Assembly (NCBI GenBank): GCA_944474755.1 | Contig: OX104112.1 | Location: 50,418,774-50,482,773, forward strand | Direction of reading: 5' to 3' | Source: Limnoperna fortunei | Lineage: Eukaryota > Mollusca > Bivalvia > Mytilida > Modiolidae | Length of the DNA: 64,000 nt | In this document: positions 41,413 through 51,730 of the stretch, piece after piece | How positions within the stretch are numbered: the stretch's first letter is position 1 | Layout: every line of letters begins with the position of its first letter | Program-made: the position numbers and the translations under genes | The notes under the pieces: generated by a model | The model's input: the letters and a program-made list of their open reading frames with translations, nothing else | Database searches by the model: none | Told to the model about the DNA's origin: nothing

Positions 41413-42427
41413 CTGATATGAATTCTGAAAAGCAAAAATGCAAACAAAATAGTATACTTCGAAAGAATCTCAGTTTATTACTCGGAATAATAACCTAAAT
41501 ATAAAACAAACGCAATCGACACATTCATTTGAATCAAAAGTTGAAAACAAAATATTCTAATATGACGTGCTTTAAAGGCTTTCAGACCACAGCTGTGGTA
41601 AAAAAATGATTTATCTATGAGCAACACGCGCTGAGGAGGGCGTGTTTTAAATGGCTGTTCCAATTACAAAACTGAAACTCTCACCGGAAAGCTATTGCGT
41701 ATGACGTATAAATCTTATAAATAGCGACACGCGCTATCACGCGCTATCATAATCATTATCTGTTGCAATAAATTGTGTGTTACATTGACGGAACAGCCAA
41801 GTTATGGCGGAAATGATGTTTTCTATAGGTACGAAAATATTTTAAATGTACCGTAATTGTCTTATTAGAATAGAAATAATTCACGCAGGATTTGGTTGTC
41901 GCTCGTGATAAAATAATGCGACATAAATGGTCACCCCGTTGTAAAACAATGATAAACCACTGCCTGCGTGAATTATTTCTTAAGTATACTTCGAATAAAA
42001 TCCCAGTTGACTACTCGGAATCTTAAACTAAATATAAAATAAACGAAATCGACATACCTTTACGTTTGACTTGTTTACAATTTATGAAACCCGGATAAAT
42101 GACTATGTATATTTGTATTCAGAACGTGTGATTTTTAAATATATAAATATTGAAAGGTGAATATTAAGTATAAAACAACTGCATATATAACGTAAATCGA
42201 CATTAAGTCGTCAGTTCTTGAATTAATTGTATCTTTTTAACTAGATGACGACATTTAGGCATACACTTTTGTATTGCAAAACACGAAAAAACACTTGTCC
42301 TCCAAATGACACATCATTCGGAATTCTGGATGTTATTTTATATGATTAAATAAACGAAAATAGACAGAAGGGTTGTTCTGTCGTCATCTAGTCGGATGTA
42401 ACGTCGTCAACTTATTTTATCATGCCC
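41413..42427. other. upstream region of the Ig gene, with direct and inverted repeats
   Basis: A block of about 75 bases ('agtatacttcgaa...actcggaat...taaatataaaa') occurs at about 41453-41527 and again at about 41984-42058, both reading plus. A 10-base perfect inverted pair 'tggctgttcc' (41652-41661) / 'ggaacagcca' (41790-41799) encloses a plus-strand TATAAATA (41716-41723). After it, ATG 41804 opens eight codons followed by a possible donor (41829). This could be a minimal first exon, but nothing downstream confirms it. The promoter of the minus-strand Ig gene should also lie here. Confidence 0.4.
41872..41980. mobile_element. 109-bp foldback element with perfect 18-bp inverted ends
   Basis: 'agaaataattcacgcagg' (41872-41889) and 'cctgcgtgaattatttct' (41963-41980) are perfect reverse complements around 73 bases. 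The size and structure suit a minimal MITE or hairpin element. No clear target duplication is visible. Confidence 0.65.
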
Positions 42428-42523
42428 CAGTACACCCTGCCTGCATTGAGACTCGAAACCACAGCCAGTGTTGACAGGCCAAGTCATTAGTTGTGACTAA
42501 CTCTTTTAACCACTCGGCCACCA
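42428..42523 (-). repeat. SINE head fragment
   Basis: 'cagtacaccctgcctgca', 'gagactcgaa' (box B complement), 'agtgttgacaggcc' and 'aaccactcggccacc' (box A complement) appear in the same order as in the full SINE. The 3' half is absent. Confidence 0.75.
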
Positions 42524-43857
42524 ATGCCCGTAATGGGATGTAAACATTATACAAGATTGCTATATAATAGATACTTTAAACTTTTCAACAATCCACACGA
42601 AATTGGCAGGGTAAATTGATTGATATGAGTGTAATGTTCGCTTATTACATGTTGTGACTTATATTCCATATCAAATCAACATGATGACCTAATGCAGAAT
42701 TCATTCTTATGTTAATAAATGCGGCCAGAACATTGATAGTGGGTCGATAGTGCCTTTAGGTCGTCAATCACTTTCAATGCCCTTTACATCAATAAATACA
42801 CACGATAGAGTGGAAATAACCATGTGGTCATTACATATTACACTTATGATACATGGTACATATCAATGGATTAATTCCCTTAGCTCGATTCGTTCCTACG
42901 TGCATATCGACAGTGCATGGTACTATCAAACAAATCATCGCCAGGAGAGAAAAAAGACATAGTTTTTCTGGTCTTTTCAACAAACACTAGAATCTTATAA
43001 TAAGATGATTTCACAAATGGTGCTAGGAATTACTTTTAGGGAGAATATTTTCTGCTTTAAAATGGACCGTCTCCTAACTTTGTCTGACGAAGCAATAAAA
43101 AAGAATCTTGCGATAAAGAAATCCGTCAATTTTAAGACTGTGCCGACCTAATGTCTATTTACGTTAGTTGTAACATAACAAATATATATTAATCCTATCC
43201 GCAATTTATAATTTTGATCAACAAAAACTGAAAAGAAATAGGTAGAAGCGAGAATCTTGACTCGAATATGTGATGAAAGATTCTGTAAAATTACACTTTG
43301 ACACAGTTAACAATACAAACAATTTAACAGATAAAACTAAAACCACATAAATAAATAAGAGTATTTCAGTAATTTGATTGGCATTCCAAAGACCCCCACT
43401 GTGTTAAAGCTCTATGTCAGGAAGTCGAAACTATCCGGCAAAAGGTAGGTAACTCTGAGAGGCAGATGAGACTAGCCAGTAGTGTAGTTTGGAGTATCGT
43501 TTAAGCTGTTCGTTATTCATATTTTATCCCGTAAGCATAATATTTTTTTTATAAAATCCATTTTGGTTTCAAAAATATAGTAAAAAAGAATGAACTTCAT
43601 TGATAATATACTAGCGTAAGCCGCAAAAAGTTGTATTGTTTAAGAAGACACCATGCTTTATTTAATACACTGAAACCCATGAAAAAAAAAAAAAATCTGA
43701 AACCACCGTAAAAAATATTGCTATAACGACTGATAACAATTTAACCCATTTAAACAAGTATTGATAAACTGTCATTATAATGCCACTAGTAAATAATATT
43801 TAGTAAGAATCGCATTGTGTTGGTACATGTACTATATCAAAATGAAATGTTGTATAC
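42524..43857. other. no gene seen
   Basis: Short frames only. A poly-A run (about 43681-43694) is the only marked local feature. No supportable exon or repeat. Confidence 0.5.
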
Positions 43858-44744
43858 AGCTGGAAATCAGAATACTCCTTTCATATACAGCAAGTATAAC
43901 CAATATAACAGTTGGAAAAACAGAATGCTCCTTTCATATACAATAAGTATAATCAATATAAAAGCCAGAAATCAGAATGCTCCTGTCATATACAGCAAGT
44001 ATAGCCAATGTAACAGCTGGAAAAACAGAATGCTCCTGTCATATACAATAAGTATATATAATCCATATAAAAGCCAGAAATCAGAATGCTCCTGTCATAT
44101 ACAGCAAGTATAATCAATATAACACCTGAAAATCAGAATGCTCCTGTCATCTAAAGAAGTGTAAACAATATAACAGCCGGATATCAGAATGCTCCTGTCA
44201 TATACAGCAAGTATAATCAATATAACAACAGGAAGTCCGAATGCCCATGTCATGTACAGAAGTATAATCAATATAACAGCCGGAAATCAGAATGCTACTG
44301 TCATATACAGCAAGTATAATCACTATAACAGCCGCAAATCAGAATGCTCCTGTCATATACAGCAAGAATGAACAATATAACAGCCGGACATCAGAATGCT
44401 CCTGTCATATGCAGCAAGGATAATCAATATAACAGGGGGCCTCGGTAGCAGTTTGGTCCAGAAAGATCGTCTACTTTTGATCACGTGGTCTGTCAACACT
44501 GAGATTGCGGGTTCGATTCTCACTGCAGGCAGGGTGTACTCGACTCCAATCTTAATTGACAAGTATTCCTACCGCAGGTCCGGGGTTTTCTCCGGGTACT
44601 CCGGCTTCCTCCCCCAATAAAAACAGGACGCCGTGATATCGCTGAAAAATTGCTGAAAGTGGCCTTAAAACACCATTCAAGTATACTCAATATAACAGCC
44701 GGACATCAGAATGCTCCTGTCATACAGCAAGTATAATCAATATA
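43858..44744 (+). repeat. ~52-bp tandem array interrupted by a SINE
   Basis: 'cagaatgctcctgtcatata' followed by 'cagcaagtataatcaatata' and 'acagccggaa' recurs. Unit starts are near 43868, 43921, 43973, 44026, 44082, 44134, 44187, 44237, 44288, 44340 and 44392, then, after the SINE at 44436-44680, near 44707. Unit length varies from about 51 to 56 bases. Confidence 0.93.
44436..44680 (+). repeat. SINE inserted into the 52-bp array
   Basis: Full-length copy in plus orientation: head 'ggggcctcggtagcag', box B 'gggttcgattctcactgc', middle 'agggtgtactcgactcc', then 'gggttttctccgggtactcc' and tail 'gctgaaaaattgctgaaagt'. The tandem array resumes immediately afterwards, so the SINE inserted after the array formed. 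A target duplication cannot be told from the array repeat itself. Confidence 0.88.
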
Positions 44745-44897
44745 AATGGTAACAGTCTACTTAATCGGCGGTAATTCCACGGCTGTTCAAAACCTTATGT
44801 TTCTCACTTCTTTACCAGTCGGTTCATTTATCCAAAAATATATAAAAAGTATATTCATTCAAACAAAATAAAAAAATTGCATTGGGTGATTTACGCT

Positions 44898-45014
44898 TAC
44901 TTCAGTTTTCACCGGGTACCTTCTTTTCCTCTCCAGTAAAATCTAGACGTCATGATAAAGCTGAAATATTGCTAGAAGGGGCGTTAATTAAACCCCATTA
45001 AACAAACTAACAAG
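44898..45014 (+). repeat. SINE-related 3' tail fragment
   Basis: 'caccgggtaccttcttttcc', 'gacgtcatgataaagctg' and 'aaatattgctagaaggggcg' match the SINE 3' domain order, ending 'ttaaaccccattaaacaaac', the usual end of this family. The head is missing. Confidence 0.65.
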
Positions 45015-45977
45015 CTAACAAATAATTATGTTATGTTTATCGTCTATATATATTGTCCATGTAATCGCCGAATATAAGTCTTTTGTTATTACAGATATCG
45101 TAAGCGAGAGAAGTGAAAAATAAATGCTTTTAAAATGAAGACGTTTTGGGGACAAAATTTCTTTAATTTATTTCACTATTTCATTGCGACCGTTGCTGCT
45201 GACGACAGAATCACGCATGAAAGGCCCCGAATGTTGACAGGGGGGGGGCACCGTACTTTCCAATTTTATAACAAACTGGACGAAAAAGGAATCAATACAA
45301 AGGCACTGGAACAGTTGATTTACAAAATTCTGTCTAATGTGATTTTCAGAGATTGTATTATATTGTCAAGTGATTAGTGTACATTTTTGTGCTGGAAAAA
45401 CAACAGGCGGATTTGTTGTACATTGTTACCTCCCATAACTTTGTTCAAATGGGACTTTGGTTTTGTCTATTATTAACTCGTGTTTGTTTTAACATTGTGT
45501 ATATTAATAATAACTGTTGTATCATATTGGCAAATATGTTTAAATATTAAGTTTATGAATTAAAAACATAATAAAAATAACTTACCATTAATGTGATATC
45601 GATTATGAAAAAGATTTCTAGAAAACATGGCGGATATTTTCTTGAGCTCTTATATGTTGTATTATGTATGTATACTTACAATAAATTGTCTTTTCTTCCA
45701 ACAGATTTAGAGAATTCACAAAATCTGAAAAGTTATGAACAAATATTCTTAAATATTTAATTTTGAAACTACTTCAGCTAAATTTAGCAACAAAAATTTG
45801 AACAAAATATATTGAATACAATTTTGCAATCGCATTACTGAGATATTTACCTTTTTACAAATGAAAATTTCATAGTATATCAAGGTCAAAATCAGACCTT
45901 GTGATTGTAGTGATCATTGTTTTCTATTATTAGAACACAGACGTTATTGTGTACAACATATGTTATGTAACAATAGT
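45015..45977. other. spacer left of the 9.6-kb transposon; no gene assigned
   Basis: An 80-codon frame (45135-45377) contains a poly-G run encoding glycines and no recognisable domain; I treat it as chance. The rest is A+T-rich. Confidence 0.45.
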
Positions 45978-45983
45978 TGATTG
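45978..45983. repeat. 6-bp target-site duplication, left copy
   Basis: TGATTG directly precedes the terminus 'tatggaaagcc'. An identical TGATTG directly follows the opposite terminus at 55584-55589. Together they fix the element ends. Confidence 0.85.
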
Positions 45984-46555
45984 TATGGAAAGCCAAAACT
46001 GTCTTATGTGATGTGTTTTATTTACGTTCAGTGGTTTTATCTTTACGTTTGGTGGTTTGATCTTTACGTTATGTAGTTTCTTATTTACGTTTAGTGGATT
46101 TAGCTTTACGTTTGTTGGTTTTATCTTTACGTGTAGTGGTTTCTTATTTACGTTTGGTGGTTTCTTATTTACCTTTGATTGTTTTATCTTTACGTGTGGT
46201 GGTTTCTTATTTACGTTTGGTGGTTTTATCTTTACGTTTGGTGGTTTCTTATTTACGTTTAGTGGTTTTATCTTTACGTGTGGTGGTTTCTTATTTACGT
46301 TTGATTGTTTTATCTTTACGTGTGGTGGTTTCTTATTTACGTTTGGTAGTTTTATCTTTACGTGTGATGGTTTTATCTTTACGTTTGGTGGATTCTTATT
46401 TACATTTGGTGGTTTTATCTTTACGTTTGGTGGTTTCATATTTACGTTTGCTGGTTTCATATTTACGTTTGGTGGTTTTTTTATTTACGTTTGGTGGTTT
46501 TGTCTTTACGTTTGGTGGTTTTATCTTTACGTGTGGTGGTTTTGTCTTTACGTGA
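45984..46555 (+). repeat. left terminal inverted repeat: 21-bp array
   Basis: A unique end of about 37 bases is followed by about 25 units of 21 bases (46021-46555), of two forms: 'ggtggttttatctttacgtt' and 'ggtggtttcttatttacgtt' (one further base each). They often alternate as a 42-base dimer. Since 21 is a multiple of three, long frames run through both strands (heptads such as GGFIFTF and KPPNVKI). These are repeat by-products. Confidence 0.93.
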
Positions 46556-46614
46556 TGTGGAAATTTTAATCCGGTATTTAGTTCACACCTGTACCGGTGC
46601 ACGTGTTTCTTAAA

Positions 46615-46758
46615 ATGGATTCGGATTCCGTATGGAAAGTTGTAGAAGATTCTAATCTATGGAAAGCCTTAAGAAGAGATGTTATTTATTTTTTTTTGAC
46701 TATGCATTTTGCATTGAGTATTTTGGACTTAAATAGACTAAATAGTGTATTAATATAA
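46615..46758 (+). CDS. small open frame next to the left TIR
   Basis: ATG 46615 opens 47 codons beginning MDSDSVWKVVEDSNLWKALR, with coding-like composition at the start and a hydrophobic stretch later. It mirrors the transposase start beside the right TIR, so it might be a remnant of a second transposon gene or exon. No homologue is recognised and chance is quite possible. Confidence 0.2.
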   Translation: MDSDSVWKVVEDSNLWKALRRDVIYFFLTMHFALSILDLNRLNSVLI

Positions 46759-46960
46759 ACAGATTCAGGGGAACATAGTCAACACATGTGGGTACCAATA
46801 CCATTTCTTCTACTATTCTAGATGAAGCAAACCAGATAATTCTGTTTACATGTCAGATCAGTGTTGTTTTTTTATGGGAATTGTCACAATTTTGCGTTTA
46901 CTTTATTTGGTGTTGTCATACTTTGTATACCCCGCCACACAAAGAGGCAAGGTATTATCA

Positions 46961-47101
46961 GTTACCTACGTTATTACCCGGGTGTATGGAAATTGTACCA
47001 CCTGAAAGTACTTCTGTTCAGCCTGAGGCGAAGCCGAAGGCTGTCCAAAAGTACTTTCAGGTGGTACAATTTCCATACACCCGGGTTATAACGTAGGTAA
47101 C
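46961..47101. repeat. 141-bp palindrome, copy 1
   Basis: Arms of about 54 bases starting 'gttacctacgttattacccg' and ending with its complement are matched except for one T/A difference. The centre is an imperfect G+C-rich loop ('cagcctgaggcgaagccgaa'). It could form a long cruciform or hairpin. Confidence 0.92.
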
Positions 47102-47642
47102 GGATTTATCCCCGGCTAACAAGTGTAAAAGGCTGAAAATAGGTTCTTTAGTCGTCAGAAAATGCTAAATGGACAACGTCATCACAGTTGCTCACAAAAA
47201 ATTATACGTTTTTTATGAAGAAAATGCCCATTTTACCAAGTCGAGGATGTTACCTTTGGTAACAACCTCAGACTTTGCGAGTTTAAAGAGTTTTTATTTT
47301 GTTTTACATTGTTTTTCCTACTTTCGGTATTTTGGCGCCTTAAGTCACGCTATCATAACGTCAACAGACTATGACGTCAAGTTCCGATTTAATTCATATT
47401 TATGTGTGTCAGTGTGAATATAGGGCATCTACAGTGTTTGAAACGAAGTACAAATACAAATATAAAAAGACAGAAATGTTCATTTGTGGAATAACATACA
47501 CTGGTACTCTAGAACATACATTAGCAACGCACAAACAATACACCCTGTGACGTTAGCAACGAAGACGGGGGCATGGGATTTGTACCGACGGGTAACCAAC
47601 CAATCATAAGTCCGCATTTGTTGCAAGCCGGGGATAATATCA

Positions 47643-47783
47643 GTTACCTACGTTATTACCCGGGTGTATGGAAATTGTACCACCTGAAAGTACTTCTGTT
47701 CAGCCTGAGGCGAAGCCGAAGGCTGTCCAGAAGTACTTTCAGGTGGTACAATTTCCATACACCCGGGTTATAACGTAGGTAAC
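47643..47783. repeat. 141-bp palindrome, copy 2
   Basis: Same structure as at 46961-47101, displaced by 682 bases. Here symmetry extends further out: 'gccggggataa' near 47627 pairs with 'ttatccccggc' near 47789-47799. Confidence 0.92.
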
Positions 47784-48316
47784 GGATTTATCCCCGGCTA
47801 ACAAGTGCAAAAGGCTGAAAATAGGTTCTTTTGTCGTCAGAAAATGCTCAATGGACAACGTCATCACAATTGCTCACAAAAAATTATACGTTTTTTATGA
47901 AGAAAATGCCCATTTTACCAAGTCGATGATGTTACCTTTGGTAACAACCTCAGACTTAGCGAGTTTAAAGAGTTTTTATTTTGTTTTACATTGTTTTTCC
48001 TACTATCGGTATTTTGGCGCCTCAAGTCACGCTATCATAACGTCAACAGACAATGACGTGAAGTTCCGATTTAATTCATATTTATGTGTGTCAGTGTGAA
48101 TATAGAGCATCTACAGTGTTTGAAAGGAAGTACAAATACAAATATAAAAAGACAGAAATGTTCATTTGTGGAATAACATACACTGGTACTCTAGAACATA
48201 TATTAGCAACGCACAAACAATACACCCTGCGACGTTAGCAACGAAGACGGGGGCATGGGATTTGTACCGACGTGTAACCAACCAATCAAAAGTCCGCATT
48301 TGTTGCAAGCCGGGGA

Positions 48317-49071
48317 TAATATTTAATGTCCCATTAGATGCCCTTTTTTTAAGTTTGTAAAGTTAAGTTTTCTTCTGATGATAAAATATGCCATTTTGAG
48401 GTAGATTTCATGGTAAGGTGAATTTGGTAAAGTCTATAGGTCTTTTAAGTTTGAGAAAAATGGATTTTTTTCTGGGTAAATGTTAGTAGATTTTTAACTA
48501 AATTTGACACCAGAATTTCCACCCGGATTGTGTTTTAGCCGTTTATAATGTGGGGATTTTCTAGTGTATAGAATTGAGAGTAATGAAAACATATTCATAG
48601 TATATTAGAGCCAGATGAACAGATGTGTGATGATACCGTTAATAATTACAGAGTATCTGGAGTGGTAAACATTTATTGAAAGATCATTGATTCTGATTGT
48701 TCTTTGGGGTAATTTTTTGCCAACCTGACCCAACGGGCATGTAAGCCATTGCCATCTCTTCATGTCTGTTATTATCAGTTAATTTTTCTTAATCTCAACT
48801 TCTCTGATACTCCTTAGCCAATATTAAGTTCAAGTCAGTTGAAATGATGTTATCTCTTAGAAGTGAAAGGCAAACATGAATGCTAAAATTTCATTTGATT
48901 ATGATTAGCCAGTTTTCAAGATATCTGCAGAAAGTACCATTGGTTTGATGGTTGGGATATTCTCATTGGATGTTGACTAGGAAGTAAACATTGTGCAAAA
49001 TGAAAATTACATTTAAGTTAAGAATTAATTTTTTCTTTAATGTGTAATACTGGGTGAGCGAATTAGGCTCA
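48317..49071. other. transposon interior without recognised gene
   Basis: No open frame of note on either strand. Part of the left half of the 9.6-kb element or of an insertion in it. Confidence 0.45.
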
Positions 49072-49795
49072 TACAAAGGGACATTTTGTTCACGTGAATT
49101 TCACATGAAATTAATGTGAAATTCACGTGAAAAATTTAACGTTAAATGAGCAATTTAACATGAATTTCACGTGAAGTTCACGTGAAAAAATGTTCTCAAC
49201 ATTTTTAATGTTCTTTAACTTTCATGCAATTCTATAAATATTTTTATTATATAGATAGAGATGAAATATCGAATTTTCCGAGTGACAGAAATCACGGTAA
49301 ATCACATGTGAAAATTATCGTTTATTTTCACTCTCGGGTTTTTTCCCGCCAAAACGTCACAATGGTTTTGTACTATACAGATATTCATACGCCGTTCATA
49401 AAATTTAGAATTAATCATGAAAATTTTACGAAAACAATTTTGATCTATATAATACATAGGATAATCAATTGGGCATCGTGAATATCCAAAATATGATCAC
49501 TCGTGCCGCATAAAGCATCAGATTAAACTCGTGCGCGGAACAAGTTCCGCCCACTCGTTTAATCAGATGCGTTATGCGGCACTCGTGATCATATTTTGGA
49601 TATTCACTCCGTCCAATTAATTATCCTATAAAGAAATAAATTCTCATTTTTCAGAATTTTCATGTGAAATTCAAATGAAAAAGTTAACGTGAGTTTCACA
49701 TGATATTAACGTGAAAATCATGTGAACTTTTCATGTGAAATTCACGTTAATCCTGATTTCACGTGAATTTCACGTGAACAATATTTCCCTGTGTA
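49072..49795. mobile_element. ~724-bp MITE-like element with CACGTG-rich ends
   Basis: The left end 'tacaaagggacattttgttc' and the complement of the right end 'tacacagggaaatattgttc' match, followed in both by 'acgtgaa' repeats. Each flank carries a cluster of TTCACGTGAA-type decamers: CACGTG occurs four times at 49090-49190 and twice at 49760-49777, with many one-off variants. The centre holds a 173-base hairpin that may be a nested element. No protein is encoded. Confidence 0.7.
49457..49629. repeat. 173-bp foldback hairpin nested in the CACGTG MITE
   Basis: Arms run from 'ataggataatcaattgg' through 'gtgaatatccaaaatatgat' to 'aaactcgtg', and back through 'cactcgttt', 'atcatattttggatattcac' and 'ccaattaattatcctat'. 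There are a few mismatches and a short G+C-rich turn ('cgcggaacaagttccgcc'). Confidence 0.88.
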
Positions 49796-50777
49796 CCATC
49801 CAGTTCAGTCTTTAAAGTTTTAGTTAATATTATTAAAGTGTTTTTAGTTATTTGTTAGCTACATGAAATTTGTAGCACTTCTATTTTTCTACTGAGGACA
49901 ACTGAAATGATTGTTAACATTCCTTATGTTAAAAATGTATTTAATTTTGTGTAGCACACTTGGTCAACTATGTGTAACAGAGCCTTACAAATGTCTAGAA
50001 AGTGGTCAACTTATTGTCTTCTTATTTGTATACATTATTTGGAAAATGTGCACTTTTTAAAAATTTGTCAACGAAAATCTATTTTTCACTTGACTGAGAA
50101 ATGTTGAACCTATTGTTTAAATTAGGTTAGTTTTTACATCAAAATCTCAGGTACTTGTGGTAAATAATAGAATACTCTATATTTGCATAACGATGCATCT
50201 TGGTAGGGAGTACAGCACAGGTGAAAGTCAGTCCATTTTTGTACTCTATTGGCTTTAGTAATTGATTTCTTAAGCCCATTGTAGTTGCATTATAGTAGGT
50301 AAATCAGCATCTAGCCAAAAAAAGGTTACAGCTTTCTAGCTGATGATTAGGTTTAAGGTTTCGTAAGTTATAAATTGTTGATTACAATTTTCAGTTATTT
50401 ATTGAACTTAAACCTGATGCATATTAGTCAGACTAGCATTAATGCCTAATTGGTCACCTTTACCTTTCCCATGCTTGACTAAATGTGGTCAAAGATTTAG
50501 AAGTGTTAGATTCGGTATTATAAAAGCCTTTACTGTAATACATGGAATCATCTGCACTGAACTTATTTTTTTTTAAATGCAGAAGCAAGATAAATGTTAA
50601 TCAGTAGGTCAGTAACCTCCAGGTTAGTTTGACCTACTTTTTATGCATCACTGGCTAGGGTTTAAATTTAAATCTGTTTTGCTGAAAGATTTAAAATCTG
50701 AACTTGAATGTATAAGATGTTAACATGTCAACAAGACTATTTGTATTAATAATAAATGCAAGATAAATAATTTATGT
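49796..50777. other. transposon interior downstream of the transposase; no gene seen
   Basis: No coding potential recognised. The segment lies 3' of the minus-strand transposase stop. Confidence 0.45.
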
Positions 50778-50783
50778 TTTATT
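50778..50783 (-). promoter_or_regulatory. candidate polyadenylation signal of the transposase gene
   Basis: TTTATT on the plus strand is AATAAA on the minus strand, about 60 bases past the transposase stop at 50844-50842. The spacing is plausible for a compact element. Confidence 0.5.
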
Positions 50784-51730
50784 TTAATGTATTGAGAAAT
50801 CAGAGGAGAATACAGCAAGGTCTTTTTTACAGTCCTCCTGTTTACTGGTTGTGTTGTTCTAAAACCCGTAATGCCTTTGTATATACATCAATTCCAAAGT
50901 TTTCTGATGTCCAGTGTTTTGGACAGTGTAAATCTAGAACTTGCTGTAGGTTTTCTCGATTATAATCCAAGACTGTAGGTGGATCAAAAATGGGTCTTTC
51001 ATTTTCATCTCTCTGAATGTCATCGACATTCAGTCCTTCTACACCATAATTCTCTTCATCTCCCGTAAGCGAAAAGGGTACAGGATTGGTAAAAGAACCT
51101 GCTGTGAATATTCTTGACGGAGATGATTTAACCGTGCGTATTCGGTGTGTATTCCACGCCTTTTTCCAAATGTTCAGCTTGTCACAAATCTTCGACAGAA
51201 ATACATGATGAAGAGCAAATATGTGAAGGTCATTCATAATATCAAGTATATACCCTCATCCTCCAAGAAGTAGAAGAGATTGTAATAAAAATAAAGAACG
51301 CCTTCAAAGACATCCCTCCACTGCGCTCAATGCGCTGATAATGAGTGATTTTCCCTGTTATCATAGCCTTTGTGTCGGGTCCGCGTCTTCTTAGCATGTA
51401 TTCGGCAACCCTAATATTTTCTAGTCCCTTGTCTGATCTAACTAATAAGGGAAGCCCGTGCTGATGAACGCCGTCAACAAAACATTTCAATACTGTATCT
51501 GCTTTATTATTATCGGTACAATTAAGGACGGTAACAAATCGGCTGAAGCCATCTATGGCATCTACTACTACATAATGCCACCTTATTAGTTTGTGGTTTG
51601 TATCAATATGCCAGAGGTGGTTTACACCAGTAACGTTATACACTCTTCTTGTAAGTCTTCTGTTTTTTCTGTCATGGATACCTACTTCATCCAAACGGTA
51701 GAGGCTTTCTCTTAGTCGATGCCTAGGTAC

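Larger units (their letters stand above)
46953..48316 (+). repeat. 682-bp tandem duplication inside the transposon
   Basis: Copy 1 (about 46953-47634) and copy 2 (about 47635-48316) are nearly identical, differing by scattered single bases. Each starts with a 141-base palindrome and contains the mini-hairpin 'gttacctttggtaac' and the segment 'cctgtgacgttagcaacg' or its variant. The junction motif 'gccggggataatat' recurs at the end of copy 2. The high identity means a recent event. The short frames found twice here (for example at 47169 and 47851) are the same segment. Confidence 0.93.

Noticed and set aside
41804..41828. Short first exon (eight codons) after a TATAAATA box and before a GT donor
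   Set aside because: No downstream in-phase exon was found on the plus strand, and the region is made of repeats; kept only as a remark.
44436..44540. A tRNA gene, because of box A- and box B-like segments
   Set aside because: The segment continues into the SINE body and recurs with the same body at several loci. The cloverleaf is not completed.
46057..46569. Long frames of GGFIFTF-like heptads, and KPPNVKI-like frames on the other strand
   Set aside because: By-products of the 21-base TIR array; the same happens at 55065-55586.
47169..48099. Two similar 82-codon frames (47169-47417 and 47851-48099) as duplicated genes
   Set aside because: They are the same position in the two copies of the 682-base duplication. 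No family match, and the differences do not look coding-constrained by eye.
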